From positions 1,240,001 to 1,304,000 of the forward strand of contig JAIUPT010000050.1 in assembly GCA_022315425.1 (NCBI GenBank): a DNA stretch of 64,000 nt, given 5' to 3'. Below the pieces are notes generated by a model. It had not been told where the DNA came from and searched no databases. It worked only from the letters and a program-made list of their open reading frames with translations. Position 1 is the stretch's first letter; each line of letters starts with the position of its first letter. Of the stretch, positions 9,910-22,600 are shown one piece after another. A program made the position numbers and the translations under genes. Source of the DNA: Pseudevernia furfuracea. Lineage: Eukaryota > Ascomycota > Lecanoromycetes > Lecanorales > Parmeliaceae.

Positions 9910-12900
9910 TCAATGCCTCTTGTATTTCTATCCATGAATCAGTATCTGCAAGCTAAAGGGAGGAGACGGACGTACATCCTCAATCCGCCTTCTGTTTCCA
10001 GGGTCCAGACTATTCGTCGCCCCCATTAATGTCTGCCCCACCGCATTGCTGACGCCCATTGCAGGCCTCAGAATTATTGTGGGAGCGCCTCTCAACATTG
10101 CCCTCGCGGCACCACCTGCCGTGCCACTTTCCAGAATCTCTCCAGGCATTGCTATGATTGCATCTTTGGCGGTGAGCAGATCGCGCTCGAGGCTGGCATA
10201 GCCACCTCGAAGGCCTTGTACCACACCTACTGGCTGATCGGCGTACGCACTGATCTGCGGTTTCTCCTCCTCCTCGAACTCTGTGTCTTCCCATCCAACA
10301 TTCACGTCGGACCTCCTCACCGGCTGAGTTAAAAGATCCTCGGCACCTTGAAGCACGGTTTGAGTACCAATTGCGAGCTTAGCTCCCAATTTGACAAGCT
10401 CGCTCGTCGTTGTCTTCGCAAAAGCAACCGCGCCTTTCTGCAAACTTCGAACCACTCTACCATCCTTCCGATACTCTCGGATAGGAATAGCGACCAGGTT
10501 ACGAAAACCACCTCCAACATTCACGAGCGAGCGAATAGGTGCAAGTCCCGCAAGAACGCCGGGCAGCTGGTTCCCTTTGACATCTGGCATCCAAATCTCA
10601 TTGAGGGTTTTGCCGAGCTTATCGAAACCAGAGACGCCATAAATGATGACGTGTCGGAGAATCATGTCTGCTTGTTCAAGTATGAAAAAGTTCATGAACT
10701 CGTTGGTATGTCCTGAACGGATACCCACGTAGTCGACTCTTTTTGGCTTGAAGTCGAACTTAACTCGTATAGAGTTCACTTCCACGCGCTGAAGGAATGG
10801 CGCTTCAGACTTCGACGTCTGGATTGGCGCTGAGTTGTCCTTAAACTCGAAGAAACGGGTCATGAAGTCAAGTGCATCCTGATCGACATGAAGGCGTAGG
10901 GGAAGTATGGTGGCCTGATCATGTATTAGCATCCGCATCTCGTAAGATCTCCTTTCTCACCTTCAGAATGATCTCCGACGCTGCAAGATTTGGCACAGGC
11001 TTGACGTTCAATATCTCGAGGTGGATCATGTCTGTTCCACTTTCCCGTTCTCCAGCCTCATGCATGTACGTAGCAAACTTCTTCCATGTTGAAGTTGGTA
11101 CATGATCGAATATCTCGAGGTCCTGTACTCGGATATCTAGCGAGCTTTGAGTGTCGCCTGAGTCTGGCGGGAAGACTATCAAATCTGCAGAGACGCCCTT
11201 CAGCTCGAAAGTCATCTTGTGATACTTACTGCGTTTCAATCGTGGCTTCCTGCAGCCTCTCGAGCGTGGTACTTGACTTCTCCGGCTCGGCGAGCCTGAA
11301 GATGTGGAAGTCGCATAGCTTTCTGTATCACTGACAAGATCGTCGACATTACGATTGACCTGATGGGCTAGCTCTCTGGGGTCACGATTCGCGGGAACAC
11401 CAATGTAGATTGAATTGAAAAGAAAGTCACCAATCACGGACTCCTCCTCTTCATCTGGGTCCGTAGATTTGCGTTTGTCGTTACGAGCCAAACGTTCTGT
11501 GGCTTTGTTTTGAACGTCTTCGATGGCTTGGCTGATTATGTCTCTGGTATTTTGCCAATCGTAGCCATCATAGAGATTCCAGATAAAGTGTACGTCCCGC
11601 ATACGGATTCTCAAAGGACTGCCACGGGCTCTGAATTCGTTACTCAAAGCGTAAGTCTTTTGCAGGGTATTCCGTCGATGAGCAGTGTCTCCCACCGCTG
11701 AGGTCGTTCCAAAGTGATCGTCTTGAAAATCAAGAGGGGCGTTATCGGGAGCAATCTGTGTCTGCTCTTCAAAACTTTCTAGGTAATTTTTACTTCCGAT
11801 CTCTCGGACGATTGAGGAGCTTGCTAAAGATTCTATATCATCTTCAAGCATGCTGTCCGCGATGCCTTCGTATACCGATTCGAGGTCAGGACTGTAAAAA
11901 CTGCTTACGAATTCGAGGTTCTGCGGGACTTCGTCGTCTACCATATCACCTTCGTCAAGTCCCAGTGGTAATTCCTCATCAGTGTTATGACTGATCTGAG
12001 TTGCTGAGAATGCATCGCCTGAGAAAGAAGCGAGCATGTCTTCCACGGGAATGACCTCTGTCCTGTACTTTAGTTCTGTAGAGGGTGGCGCTGGCGGGGT
12101 TAGTCCAGCTATGATATTCTGCAGTGTCTGAGTAGAGTCCGCGCATGACTCTAGGACGAAAAGATCGTCTCTGATCTCTACATCGATTGCTCTGCTGGAA
12201 TCATTCTCGAGCTTGACAACGTTAATTGTAGCTTTCGCTGCAGAGATCAAGCTGACAATTACATAACCCATTTCGGACAGAGTTTCAACCTGACTTCGTC
12301 GGTCGATGGAGCTCTGAGCTGTGGGAGAGACATTGTCACGATTGTCGATCACCATGAGTGAAGCCTTTCTGATATCTAAGACTGCGTCGGCTTCTTCTCC
12401 TCCAGGCATGGCAAATACGAAGTGAGTATCTGTGAAAACGACAAGGCCTTTGGCCGGCGATTTTCGTGGATTGAGCCCCAGGGTTGAGTCTCGTATAGCA
12501 ATGTCAAGTCTCAATTCTTTCGAACCTTGGGAACGATCACTGCTTGCGGGTCCTTCAGCTGAAGGCTTTGGTGTGGATTCTCTGGCGGTAGCTCGGGTAG
12601 TAAGGGTAGCCACAGAGGTCACCATATCAGCGACAATTGATTCGACGGAGGTGGCATCCTTCATTCCCATGACTGCCATTAGAGTGGGAATGTGATATTC
12701 AAAGCGTACATTGTGAAGCTTAATTTTTGCTGTGGGTTCCATTTCGTTGCCGATAAAGCGAGCCATGACCATGGGCGAATACGCTTCGTCGACAATCTGC
12801 GTGGGCAGAGCGTGTCCGACTAACTCTTCCGTACCTTTTCGATGAAGGTTCAATGTAGTAATGCCAAGAGCGACCAAGCTGGGGAAAGCGACATGTGCCA

Positions 12901-15900
12901 CCTCTAAGTCTTTCGAACCCAAAATAGCTGCACCAAAGTTATCGTTGACTTGGATCCTAAGTCTGAGGTCGCGAACCAACATCAGCGTTAGTATGCCTGG
13001 ACGATCATCCTCAGGCAGATATTTTGTCACCGTCGACAGCTTTTTGAAATCTTCCGACAACGCTGCAAAACATTGTAGATCATCTAGATCCGACAGACTG
13101 CCTTCAAGGCTTTCGACTGTAGCGCGGACTACACCTCCTTGCCGGCGTTGACGCAAGAGGGTATCCAGCAGTATATCATCATCCCTTTCATATTCGTCTT
13201 TGGAGGGAGACAGGAGAGCAAGTAGCCGATCTAAATCCTTCTCTTTTGGTGTTGACAGGTACTCTATTCTAAGATTCGAAAGCTTTGCTGCAGTAGAGGG
13301 CTCAGAAGAAGCATGCTGCAGATTTGGGCCACTGATATTCAGTCGGTCGACTTGTAGGCCGAGTCCTTCCATTCGGCTGACAAGCTTCATGGCCGTGCTC
13401 TCAAGGCGTAAGGATGAGTGTGTACCCTGAAGATCAAGGACAAGGCCCCCAATCCTTGCCGTGACTTTGTTGTGCGTCTGTACTGGAGGAGACAGTTTTG
13501 GATTGCTCTGCTCTTGGCCTTCGAAGTGCACAGCGCGAATTGGCTGGCTGTGATGGTGTGACTTCGCCGCCCCGTCCACAACAGTCATAGTGGACATCAT
13601 CGAGCTTCCGAGACCAAGCATACTGCTAAATCCGCCGAACCAGGCAAAGGTCTCATCGAGTCGACGTGAATCCAGAGCGATATGCAACGGAAGTGTTGTC
13701 AATTCAACCTTCGTGGCGCTAATCGTCTTCGTCACCATGATCTTTATGTCATTATCAATAGGTGCAAATATGTCCCGCGTAGATTCTCTCATCTTTAAGC
13801 CGGAATCAAAGGAGAGGATATCATCCGAGACGTATCCGAATGACAATTTTCTTGCCAATAATTCCAGTATAGACGATGGTCCACTATTGCGGTACGTAGC
13901 ACATAACTCTTTTATCTCTGCTTTAAGTAAGACTTCTGAGTCTCCACGTAGATCAATTTGTTCCACGGGGTTCTGAGAATGTGCACCTCTTACAGGCACT
14001 CCTTTCACCACATCGAGAAATTTCCAGCACATCCGCTTCACGTTCAGGCTTACCTGGTTCACCTCTCTTGGAGGCGGTTGCGGAACAGGTGTTCTGCTCT
14101 TCTCGGGGGAGGTTGAACGCATGGTATTCATTTTTTCAATAACCAGAATCATCAATTTGGCTAGACCCATATCACTCAAAATTTGAATATTATCTATGTC
14201 TATGGATGGTCGTCGGCTAGACTGCTGGGAGTCTGAGCTGTCATCCGAGAATGGGATTTCCTGATTAGTCTGCGAGGTTAACCCTGAGCTTCCAGAGAGC
14301 GTTTGGCTCAAAGCAGCAGACGATTGATTTTTTATCTCAATTGGGCCGCCAGTTGTATTGGGTTTACCCTGGGAAAGTTCCAGTGCAATGAAGTCAATGG
14401 ATAGTATGCGCTTCATCGTGGTGAAGGGGCTTTTGAGGTTCGCCGAAGAGGCCTCAGAGCCTTGGGATGAACCATCTCGCGGGCCGGGAATTCTGGGGGG
14501 TGACACTGGCTCATGCCTTGCATCGGTGGGCAATCTCGAAGATGGGAAGATGCGTTCAGTCAATTCTGGATTTGGGATCCGAGGGATTTGACGACGATGG
14601 TCACCATGATGGCCTGCAAGTCCATCTTCGTTCATAGGTTGTTTGAGCTGGCGTGAGATGCTGGTCCCTTTGTCGTGCAGACTCGAAAGATCACGTGGAG
14701 CAAGTGAATCCCCATCCTCGTCGCTGCTGACCGAGCTCGACGCGCTCCATTGGCCGGGTATTGATGTGCTCTTATCTGTTTGCGGAGCAGGAATGTGACT
14801 GATGGCACTCATGTACATGCTTTCTGCTTCTTCGTGACTAAAGATTTTTGATTGTGCAAGATCTTCAGACACTGGGGAGATTGTATGGCTACCTGGACTT
14901 GAGGACTTCGAAGGCAGAGCTTCTGCACTGATACCCATTGACTGGCCAGGATTCTGGGGTTTGGCTGGTGATTCAGATGGGTGCATGGAACCTTGACTAC
15001 GCATGTCGAACACAACCTCTGTTTTTGAGTTCCCGGCAGGGAGTGATGTTGGAGGAAATGCATCGAACGTTGCTGGAGGTGTCTGGCGGCCTTCAAGCGA
15101 CGTTGGATCGACGGAATTTTGAGACATCATCGACAAAGGGGCAGATGATCCGTAGTTGGCTGCTCCCCCGTACAGAAACGATCTTGGAAGGATCATGGGG
15201 TCGTTTGCTTCCTCGTGCGAGCGCGGAATGTCTCCGGAGGTAGAGTAGAAGGGACCAGTGAGGACGCTATCATGGTATTGACTGTCGCCAGCATTAGACA
15301 GATCTAATGAAGCGGTAGATTGGTTCTCCGCATCAGAACTCTCGGTATCCGTAGCCGCCAGACAGAAGTCATTCATCATTGATGCGTCAGAACCCTGAGA
15401 ATCTTGTCTGTCTAGACTAGCAGGGAAAGGACTGCTTGTCGTTTTGGGTTCGGTAATGGTACTTGAAACAGGAGACTCTGTAGGCTTGCTACCAGATCGC
15501 ACTGTAATGTTCGCCTGGGTAGTCTCCGGAGACGACGGTCCGGTAGATCGAGCAACATTTGTGAATAACGAGGCATCAGAGATGAGCTTAGTCTGAAAGT
15601 TGGTCAATGTGATGCGACGGATCTCTTGCGAGACAGTTTTCAGAGCTTCTTGGGCACTATCTTGCTCCGTTACGCTTGGTGTTGCCAGGTGGGTGATAGC
15701 ATTGACGGATATGTCCTCTACGTAAAATCGAATAGTCAAAACGTTCGACCTTTCCGATGTGTCGCTGTTGGCAGAGCTTTCAGAAGCAACATCTAGCTTA
15801 ACTTCCAAATCCAACTCTACATCCTTGACTTTCACCTGGACCCGATCTCCAACACCTTTCAGAAAGTCTGCCAAAAATCCTGGAAGGGAAAGTGTGTTCG

Positions 15901-16614
15901 CAACACCAAGGTCAGACGTTTCGTCGCCATCATCGCTATTCACTAGTGACTGATCCAGGTACCGGGATTTTGCAATAGCATCTTGCAGTTCGGCCGCTTC
16001 TTCCTTTGGCTCGTCGTGTAGGAATGACTTGGCTAGGTCAAAGGTAGTTGGCAAGTACTCTGAGACCCCAGCACGACCATCACCACCTGTATGCGGTAAG
16101 GGTTTGGAAAAACTGCCCCCAGGGTCGTGAACGTGAGACTGTGTATTCCTCGGTCTGTCCGCTTTGACGCTCTTTGACGGTTTTTCTGAATGATTTCTTT
16201 TGGGTGGTGTCGATTCGGATTTCCCCCCTCCGCATTGATCTTCGAGGTTTGCATTCACGCGTACCTGCACTCCTTGCACTTCGGCTAATACTCCACTTCT
16301 GTAGAGATCCGCAGGGATCGTAAGCCGAAGATACAGAATTTGGGCTGAAACAATAACCAAGCTCCCTGGCAGTTGAAGTAAATCGGCAAGTTTCTGTACA
16401 CATTTGCTCAGCCGTTGTATGAGGTGTGGAATGACGTGCGTAGTATGCTCACCTTCGTATGCACGCCAACATCCCTCAACTCAACTGTGCTCCTTTTACC
16501 CCATACAATATCCAGCTTCTCGAGATCCAGGGCATCGGTATCCAGTAGCTCTAGGCGCGAGAGAGCATATCGTAAGATTCGCTTCTGGAAAAAGGACGGA
16601 AGGAAGAAAGTCAT
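9910..16614 (-). CDS. ATG2: autophagy-related protein 2, lipid-transfer protein
   Basis: Atg2 is a rod-shaped bridge protein of the VPS13/chorein family. It works with Atg18 and Atg9 to move lipids from the ER to the growing autophagosomal membrane. The exons on the minus strand are 16453-16614, 10961-16393, 9976-10914 and 9910-9927, giving 2183 residues, about the usual fungal length. The first exon encodes the chorein N-terminus (MTFFLPSFFQKRILRYALSR, later WGKRSTVELRDVG). Exon 2 continues KLADLLQLPGSLV. The C-terminal region shows ILPLRLHVDQDALDF and a region ending RRRIED. A separate 18-base last exon adds KYKRH and the stop, the tail I remember for fungal Atg2. The start at 16614 was preferred over an upstream Met at 16635 because family members begin M-x-FFLPS. 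The introns are short (59, 46 and 48 bp) and of the ordinary type. The middle of the protein is Ser-rich and probably disordered. Confidence 0.95.
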
Positions 16615-17208
16615 GGTGACTGGTGCGAACCGCAAAAGAGTGCTATCGACTTATCATCGCCTCGATCTGTTGATGCTCGACATGGAGCCGCAAATGGTGA
16701 CGAGTGTTCAAGGGCAGGGAGGGCTCTAGATATCTCTTCGATGGAGGCCTGTACTGATAACTCATGGTAAGCAAAACACCTGGCCTCGCCAAACAAGAAA
16801 TCTCTTTTGCCACAGGTGTTTTAGTTTCAAGAGCGTTGGGTTATGAGCACACATAAATCATTGCCTGGTTCTTCCTCTTCTATTGATTGAATGTGACCAT
16901 GCCCCCACATCATTAGTAGCTTAGTGGGGCTTGGAGAAAACCTGAAAGCTCTAAGGTATGATTACTGTATTAACAATTTTAATTACGTTAGTTCAAAAGG
17001 AGATTGTTACAGGTACATTATGCTAAGATTCTCTCTTTCCTCATCACGAATACCTTGCGTCTCCAAGACGTCCTGCTTATCACACTACAGCCTTTACAAT
17101 AGATCGCGTACTGAAAAAAAAATTGGCTTCCCTCAAGAGAACAATCACACCATAAGTAGGTTGTGTTGTGCTCAATCCTTGCGCCCTGAAGACGTTATGT
17201 GCATCTGT
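16615..17208. other. ATG2 upstream region
   Basis: About 590 bp between the ATG2 start and the stop of the adenosine deaminase-like gene, both on the minus strand. It must hold the ATG2 promoter. I see no gene in it. Confidence 0.5.
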
Positions 17209-19120
17209 CTAGTATTCATCGCCACCATAGTCAAGAGCAAATTCTAACAAAATCCACTCGCAAAATTTGTTGAATTCCGCATGCCATTCCCTTAGTCTCG
17301 AAGCCCGCACCCTTTCGCCATAAACTCCTTTCTTGATGTCTTCAGTCCATTCCTTCGTTGTTTGATCCTCATATGCTGCCCAACGTACACTGTTCTCCGC
17401 AAGAGAACCAAGCCCAGCCAGGCCAAGGTTCTCCCACCCCTGTAATGCCTGCCAAAAGTCGTCCGTCACACCGTTTCCCCTTTGCCCTAGGATAGCTGGG
17501 TCATCGTTTGAAAGAGCGCAGGGGACGCCTCGAGCCAGGAGAGCTGGTAAAGGATGTGATTTGATGGAGCTTGTGAGGCGCAATACTTCGTTTGAGATTG
17601 GGCATGATTCTACCAGTATTTTTTTTGTCTTGACCATCTCCATCAGCAGGGGATGCTTATATAGCGAAAACCCATGGCCAATCCTTCGGGTTCCGAGGAG
17701 TATGGCATCAAAGAGGTTTTGGTCCGTTTCATCCCCATCTCCCAGACATTCGCCTGCGTGAAAGAAATACGGACTATTATGTTGTTTTCATATCAGTGCT
17801 TCTTCTCAAATAACAGATTGAAGAGTATAGACGAAGTTCAAGAGCGACAAGGTCTCCTTGCTCCCAAAAACGTAGCGTCCTTTGACACCAATTGCGGTGT
17901 TTTCTAGGAAAGGGGACGCCCAAGAATACGTACATGTCAACCCCGTTCTCGAAGCAGCGCTTCTTGAACCAGAATAGTTCAGGAGTAAGATCTGCCAGTG
18001 ATCTCCCCATATCTTCTTGCCCAACAACATCATAGCCAGCGATGAGCTCAGGGTAGGCTTTCTTCATGAGGATGCATTGCTTCATGTGATCCACAATTTT
18101 CTTTTTGCCCCAGGATCGTAAGCTTGTCCATATGAATCGATACCCCCAGAAATTCCTTCCTTCCTCGGTAGCCTTGAACTTCTTTAGCTCTTCGCTGAAG
18201 ACGCGAACAAGATCATCGGAACCTTTAGAGACTTCTTCACAACCTTCTAATCTGAAGTCAACTGCGAATGTCGATCGAAAATCTACCCACCTCAAGCCAT
18301 CATCCACCAGCTGTTGTAGGAGACGTTGCATAGATGCCCGCAATATGGGTTCATAATACTCCATTGAGTTTAGAGTTGGAAAGCAATTGTGGAATTTCCT
18401 CCAGACGGCATCAAGTCCATGATGATGCTTGATGGATTCTTCTGGGGTGATGGTACATCTGCTTTTCAGCCAGGTCTTGAATCCCTCTGTTGCACCGTCA
18501 GGAAAGCTTGCAGCAGCTTCTTTCATAGAAACAGGACGAGATGCTTGGTATCCTTCGCTCCAGATCGATGAAGCGGTTGCTAGTGATCCTTTTGAATAAC
18601 GGAAGATCACCTCTCCATTCGCCCTCGCTGATGGGCTACACAACGACTCTTCTGCCTGCATAACTATCCCTTCTGTCCCAAGCACTTCATCAATGAGCCA
18701 GCCCACATCAATCATAGCATCCTGATGCGCATGTAGCAAGGCTCCTTTTGGCATTTTCTTCACTATTCGCCAGGATTTCGTTTTCTCCATTGTGTCGCGG
18801 GCAAGCGCAAACATCATACCTGGATGTAAGTTGACGCCTTCCTGCCGAGCAAGGTCATTTTGAAAGTCACTGGTCCAAATAGTCTGATGTTCCTCGACCA
18901 ATATTCGTGATACTATTGCACACGCTTCGGTAGCTAGTGGTGTGAGAGACTGGCGAAAAGCTGCATCGCTCCGCTGAGATTTTTCTTGGTCTACAAGAGC
19001 TTCGCGGCCTTGAAAATACTTTTGTATGAATTGGTCTTCAAATTGGGGCAGACCTTCTTCGATCTCCCAGTCTGAAATGTCTGACCCGACCTCAGACAGA
19101 TGATCAGGGGCGGACGCCAT
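17209..19120 (-). CDS. adenosine deaminase-like protein, ADGF/CECR1 type
   Basis: A probable hydrolase that deaminates adenosine or a related purine nucleoside. The exons are 17934-19120 and 17209-17773, giving 583 residues. The metal site and catalytic motifs of the adenosine deaminase superfamily appear in order: the HAH pair in KGALLHAHQDAM (about 125-140), FFHAGE after the intron, RRIGHGFSLYKHP, and SNDDPAI near the C-terminus. The ADGF layout is recognisable from the extra N-terminal region and motifs such as WVDFRSTF. No signal peptide is evident (it starts MASAPDHLSEVGSD), so a cytosolic enzyme is more likely than a secreted one. The single intron (17774-17933) is long. It is read out by phase 2 joining, AT+T, giving DIPYFFHAGE. 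The gene is head to head with a nucleoside transporter, which fits a role in nucleoside use. Confidence 0.88.
17774..17933 (-). repeat. introner-like intron, diverged, deaminase gene
   Basis: A 160-bp intron that shares TTTTGGGAGCAAGGAG with the second intron of the neighbouring transporter (TTTTTGGGAGCAAAGGAG). It has AGAAGCACTGATATGAAA near the 3' end where other members have a GCTGACT block. It is the weakest member of the family. Confidence 0.45.
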
Positions 19121-19682
19121 ATCTAAGGCTTAGTAGCAGTGCTTCAAAGTGGAGTCTCGGGCAAAAGATGATAAGCAGGACCCTCCTACCCACATTCAGC
19201 CTTGTTGCAGACTTAGAAGATGTCCTGAGAGAGGAAACGCTCGTCGGAAAGTCGAGGCATGCGGCTATTTTTTATCGGTACAAGTTGTTGATTTCCATGT
19301 GGACCTATAGGGAGTATTTTTACTTGAGATTAACCCTACGGTACAAGTAGGCAAGTAGTACCGCTTGCTCCCTAGCGCAATTTTTTTCTCCGGAATAACT
19401 GCACTACTGCACGAGCTGCAGTTTGACCATGGATAAATTCACTTGCCTAAGGTAATGTATGCACTTGCACATCGGCGTTGCGATAAGACTAGAGGAAATC
19501 AGCTGCATCAATGCAACGATAGCCTCCAACCCAGATCCTCGGCCTTGGCCGTTACCATTAATAGTCACAAACGGTTCTCATACACATTGGTGCATGGATA
19601 GAAGTATATTAAGATTCTTATCCCGGCAAGCTCTAATAACTGTATCGTATCTATTCACAGACATATGCGCAAAGTGGAAAAA
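19121..19682. promoter_or_regulatory. shared upstream region, deaminase and nucleoside transporter
   Basis: 562 bp separate the two divergent start codons. I found no gene and no motif I would name. A CACAG just before the transporter start at 19660 could be the acceptor of a 5' untranslated intron. Confidence 0.5.
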
Positions 19683-22600
19683 ATGTCAACCACATCAGAC
19701 TGCATCGATGTCAGAGATCATAGTCCTTCTCCTCAGCAGGATCTGAACCAGAATGAAGACCCAGCAAATGAAAAGTCCAAGGAACATCACCATGATCACG
19801 CGCACCATAATGCTCACCCAGAGAAAGGTCGGGAAGACGAGGCCATCTATTCCTATGGCACGACCTCCGTGGGGAGCGCTCTCCCGCACCAGAATCCGCA
19901 GGACCATGATCTTTACAAAAGGCGGCATGCAGATATGGCAAAAGAGCCAGCGACAGCCGTTGATCTTGAGGAGGGTATGAGCCCAAGTCGCTCTGAAGAG
20001 GACCCTCAATCTCGCACGTTCTCGAATCTTTACGAAAGATACCGCATATTCTTTCATTTATTTTGCTGGGTTGTCTTGACTGGGTGGTGGATCGCCGGAT
20101 TGCTACTCCATGGGATTCATGACCCGTTAAGCTCGAACACTGGATGGCTCAAACCATTCCTCTTCTGGCTTGGAGTTACCTTACGAATTGTTTTCTTTCA
20201 TGTTCCCATCACTGTTGTTACCGAGCTCATACACTGGATGTGGGCGAAAACCGGCATACGTTTTGCGGAGCTGTTGCCAGACCGGTTCAAAATCCCACTA
20301 GGCGCTCTCCTGACCGTATCAGTCTTCTTGATTGGTGGCTTTGCCAGTTCTGAAAGCGAAGACAATACTCGCGATAATCGAGCGGTCTCTTTGTTCGGGC
20401 TCGCTGTCTTTGTATCCGTCCTCTATGCAACATCACGCAATCGAAAGGCCGTGAATTGGCACACTGTGATAGTAGGAATGCTAGTATGTATTGTCTGGAG
20501 TACTTTCTTTCCTTTTTGGTATCATGGTCTAAGTTACGAACACTTCATCAGGAGCAAAGACCGCTCCAATGGCCCAGGTTCTTCCCACGAGGTATTTGTG
20601 CTGACTCAGGGTTCTGTGTAGGTCCAGTTCATCATAGCCCTATTTGTCCTGAGATCAGGGGTAGGATATGATATCTTCAGTTTTATTTCGGAACTGGCTC
20701 GAGACCTACTGGGTTTCGCGAATCAGGGAACGATATTTCTTACAGCGGAGAGTGTCCCATCAACCCACTGGTTTATCGTTTCCACATTGCCTGTACGTAT
20801 ATGTACACCGGTTTATGAGTTGGAAGACAGATCTTTTTGGGAGCAAAGGAGTCTTAACACTCCTTTAGACTATCTCACTGCTTGGGGTTTGACTCTAATG
20901 AGAATTGCTGACTTCCTTAACATTTAGGCGGTCATATTTTTCGTTGCCCTCGTCCAGCTCTGCTTTTACAATGGAATATTTCAATGGTTCATAAAAAAAT
21001 TCGCTGTATTTTTCTTCTGGTCTATGTAAGGCAATTTTCGGTGTTATCCCTTCTTGCTCCAGACTGGTTTTTGAGTCGCGAGACAGATTGCGGGAGCAGA
21101 TGCCCAACTCACCACCCGTTTCACTCCTCGTGTCTTTTTACGAAAAATGCGATCCACAAGTGGGAATGCTGACTTCGAAAGGCGCGTATCCGGTGCAGAA
21201 GCGGTGGTTGCTGCGGCCTCGCCATTTATTGGGCAAGGCGAGTCTGCGATGCTCATCAAACCATTCGTCGAACATCTCACTCAAGCCGAGCTTCATCAGG
21301 TTATGTAGGTTTTTTGCGGTGTAGTCCTTCCTAATCCACCATTGATTCCTCATAGCGCCTTGCAACTCAGATTCCGACCTAAGAGAACTGATGCTGACTG
21401 CTAGTCAACTACTGCAGGTGCTCCGGTTTCGCTACCATTGCTGGCTGTGAGTTATCTTTCCCCTCCAAACATTCCCCTTTATCATCATTTTTTTGGGGGC
21501 CGGAGATCTTTCTCGCCTCCTGACACATGTCTTCTGACTCCAAAGCCGTTCTTAAGGAGAAATACTGACTACAAATTCATTCAGCCGTCCTCGTCGCATA
21601 TATCTCATTGGGCGTCAACGCTCAAGCTCTCGTCAGCTCCTGTAAATACCTCCTTTGAGATGTTCCCTTTTCATTTGAATGAAATGTTGAGTCGCAAGAC
21701 ATTTCTCGAGGGTTTTCGACTCCCCAGACTTGAGTAATCTTCGAACAAACGCTGACTCCTAGATGTAATAGGTGTCATGTCAATTCCTGCCTCCCTTGCC
21801 ATCTCCAAGTTACGCTACCCCGAGACGGAGGAGACGCTAACCACTGGTCGAATTGTGATACCCGACGAGGATGAGCATAAGGCTGCTAATTCTCTCCATG
21901 CCTTCGCCAATGGCGCCTGGCTTGGTCTCAAGATCGCAGGGATGATCCTTTCAACCCTTCTATGTATCATAGCCCTGCTTGGACTAGCAAATGGACTCCT
22001 CACTTGGTGGGGAAGATATCTCAATATCAACGATCCGCCCCTCACCGTCGAACTAATCGTGGGTTACATCTGGTACGCACATTTCGAAGTTATCCTTCCT
22101 TCCCTGGTTTGTACCAAATCTCGAGCCGCAAGACTTTGTCCTGGAGCAAACCCCTGCTCCTACCCCTGAGATCTGTCTTGAGACTTAACCTCTTCACTTG
22201 AAGAAGCAGTGCTGACTCCGAAATGTGCGAAGCTATCCTATTGCGTTCCTCCTCGGCGTTCCTCGGAACGGAGGTAGGTACCCTTTCAAGTCACGCGACA
22301 TGCTACTAGATTAAGACATCCTTTTCGAATCGCATTTGCCCCATGAGGCGTTGCTGAATCTACATATACTTTCCAAAAAAAGCTGACTGAGATGATTTAG
22401 ACCTTCTGAAAGTTGCCCAACTCATCGGCACAAAGCTCGTAGCTAACGAGTTTGTTGCTTACACGGCCCTGCAGACAGACCCTGCCTATGAGAACCTTAG
22501 CCCTCGCAGTCGATTAATAGCGACATACGCGTTGTGTGGGTTCGCAAACATTGGGAGCTTGGGAACACAGATAGGGGTCTTGAGCCAGATTGCGCCTGGA

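Noticed and set aside
20592..20621. A 24- or 30-bp micro-intron at the end of the first transporter exon
   Set aside because: A donor at 20484 gives a 138-bp intron that joins IVGML directly to VQFIIALFVLRSG, the expected CNT sequence. The short reading would keep a non-conserved 36-residue insert.
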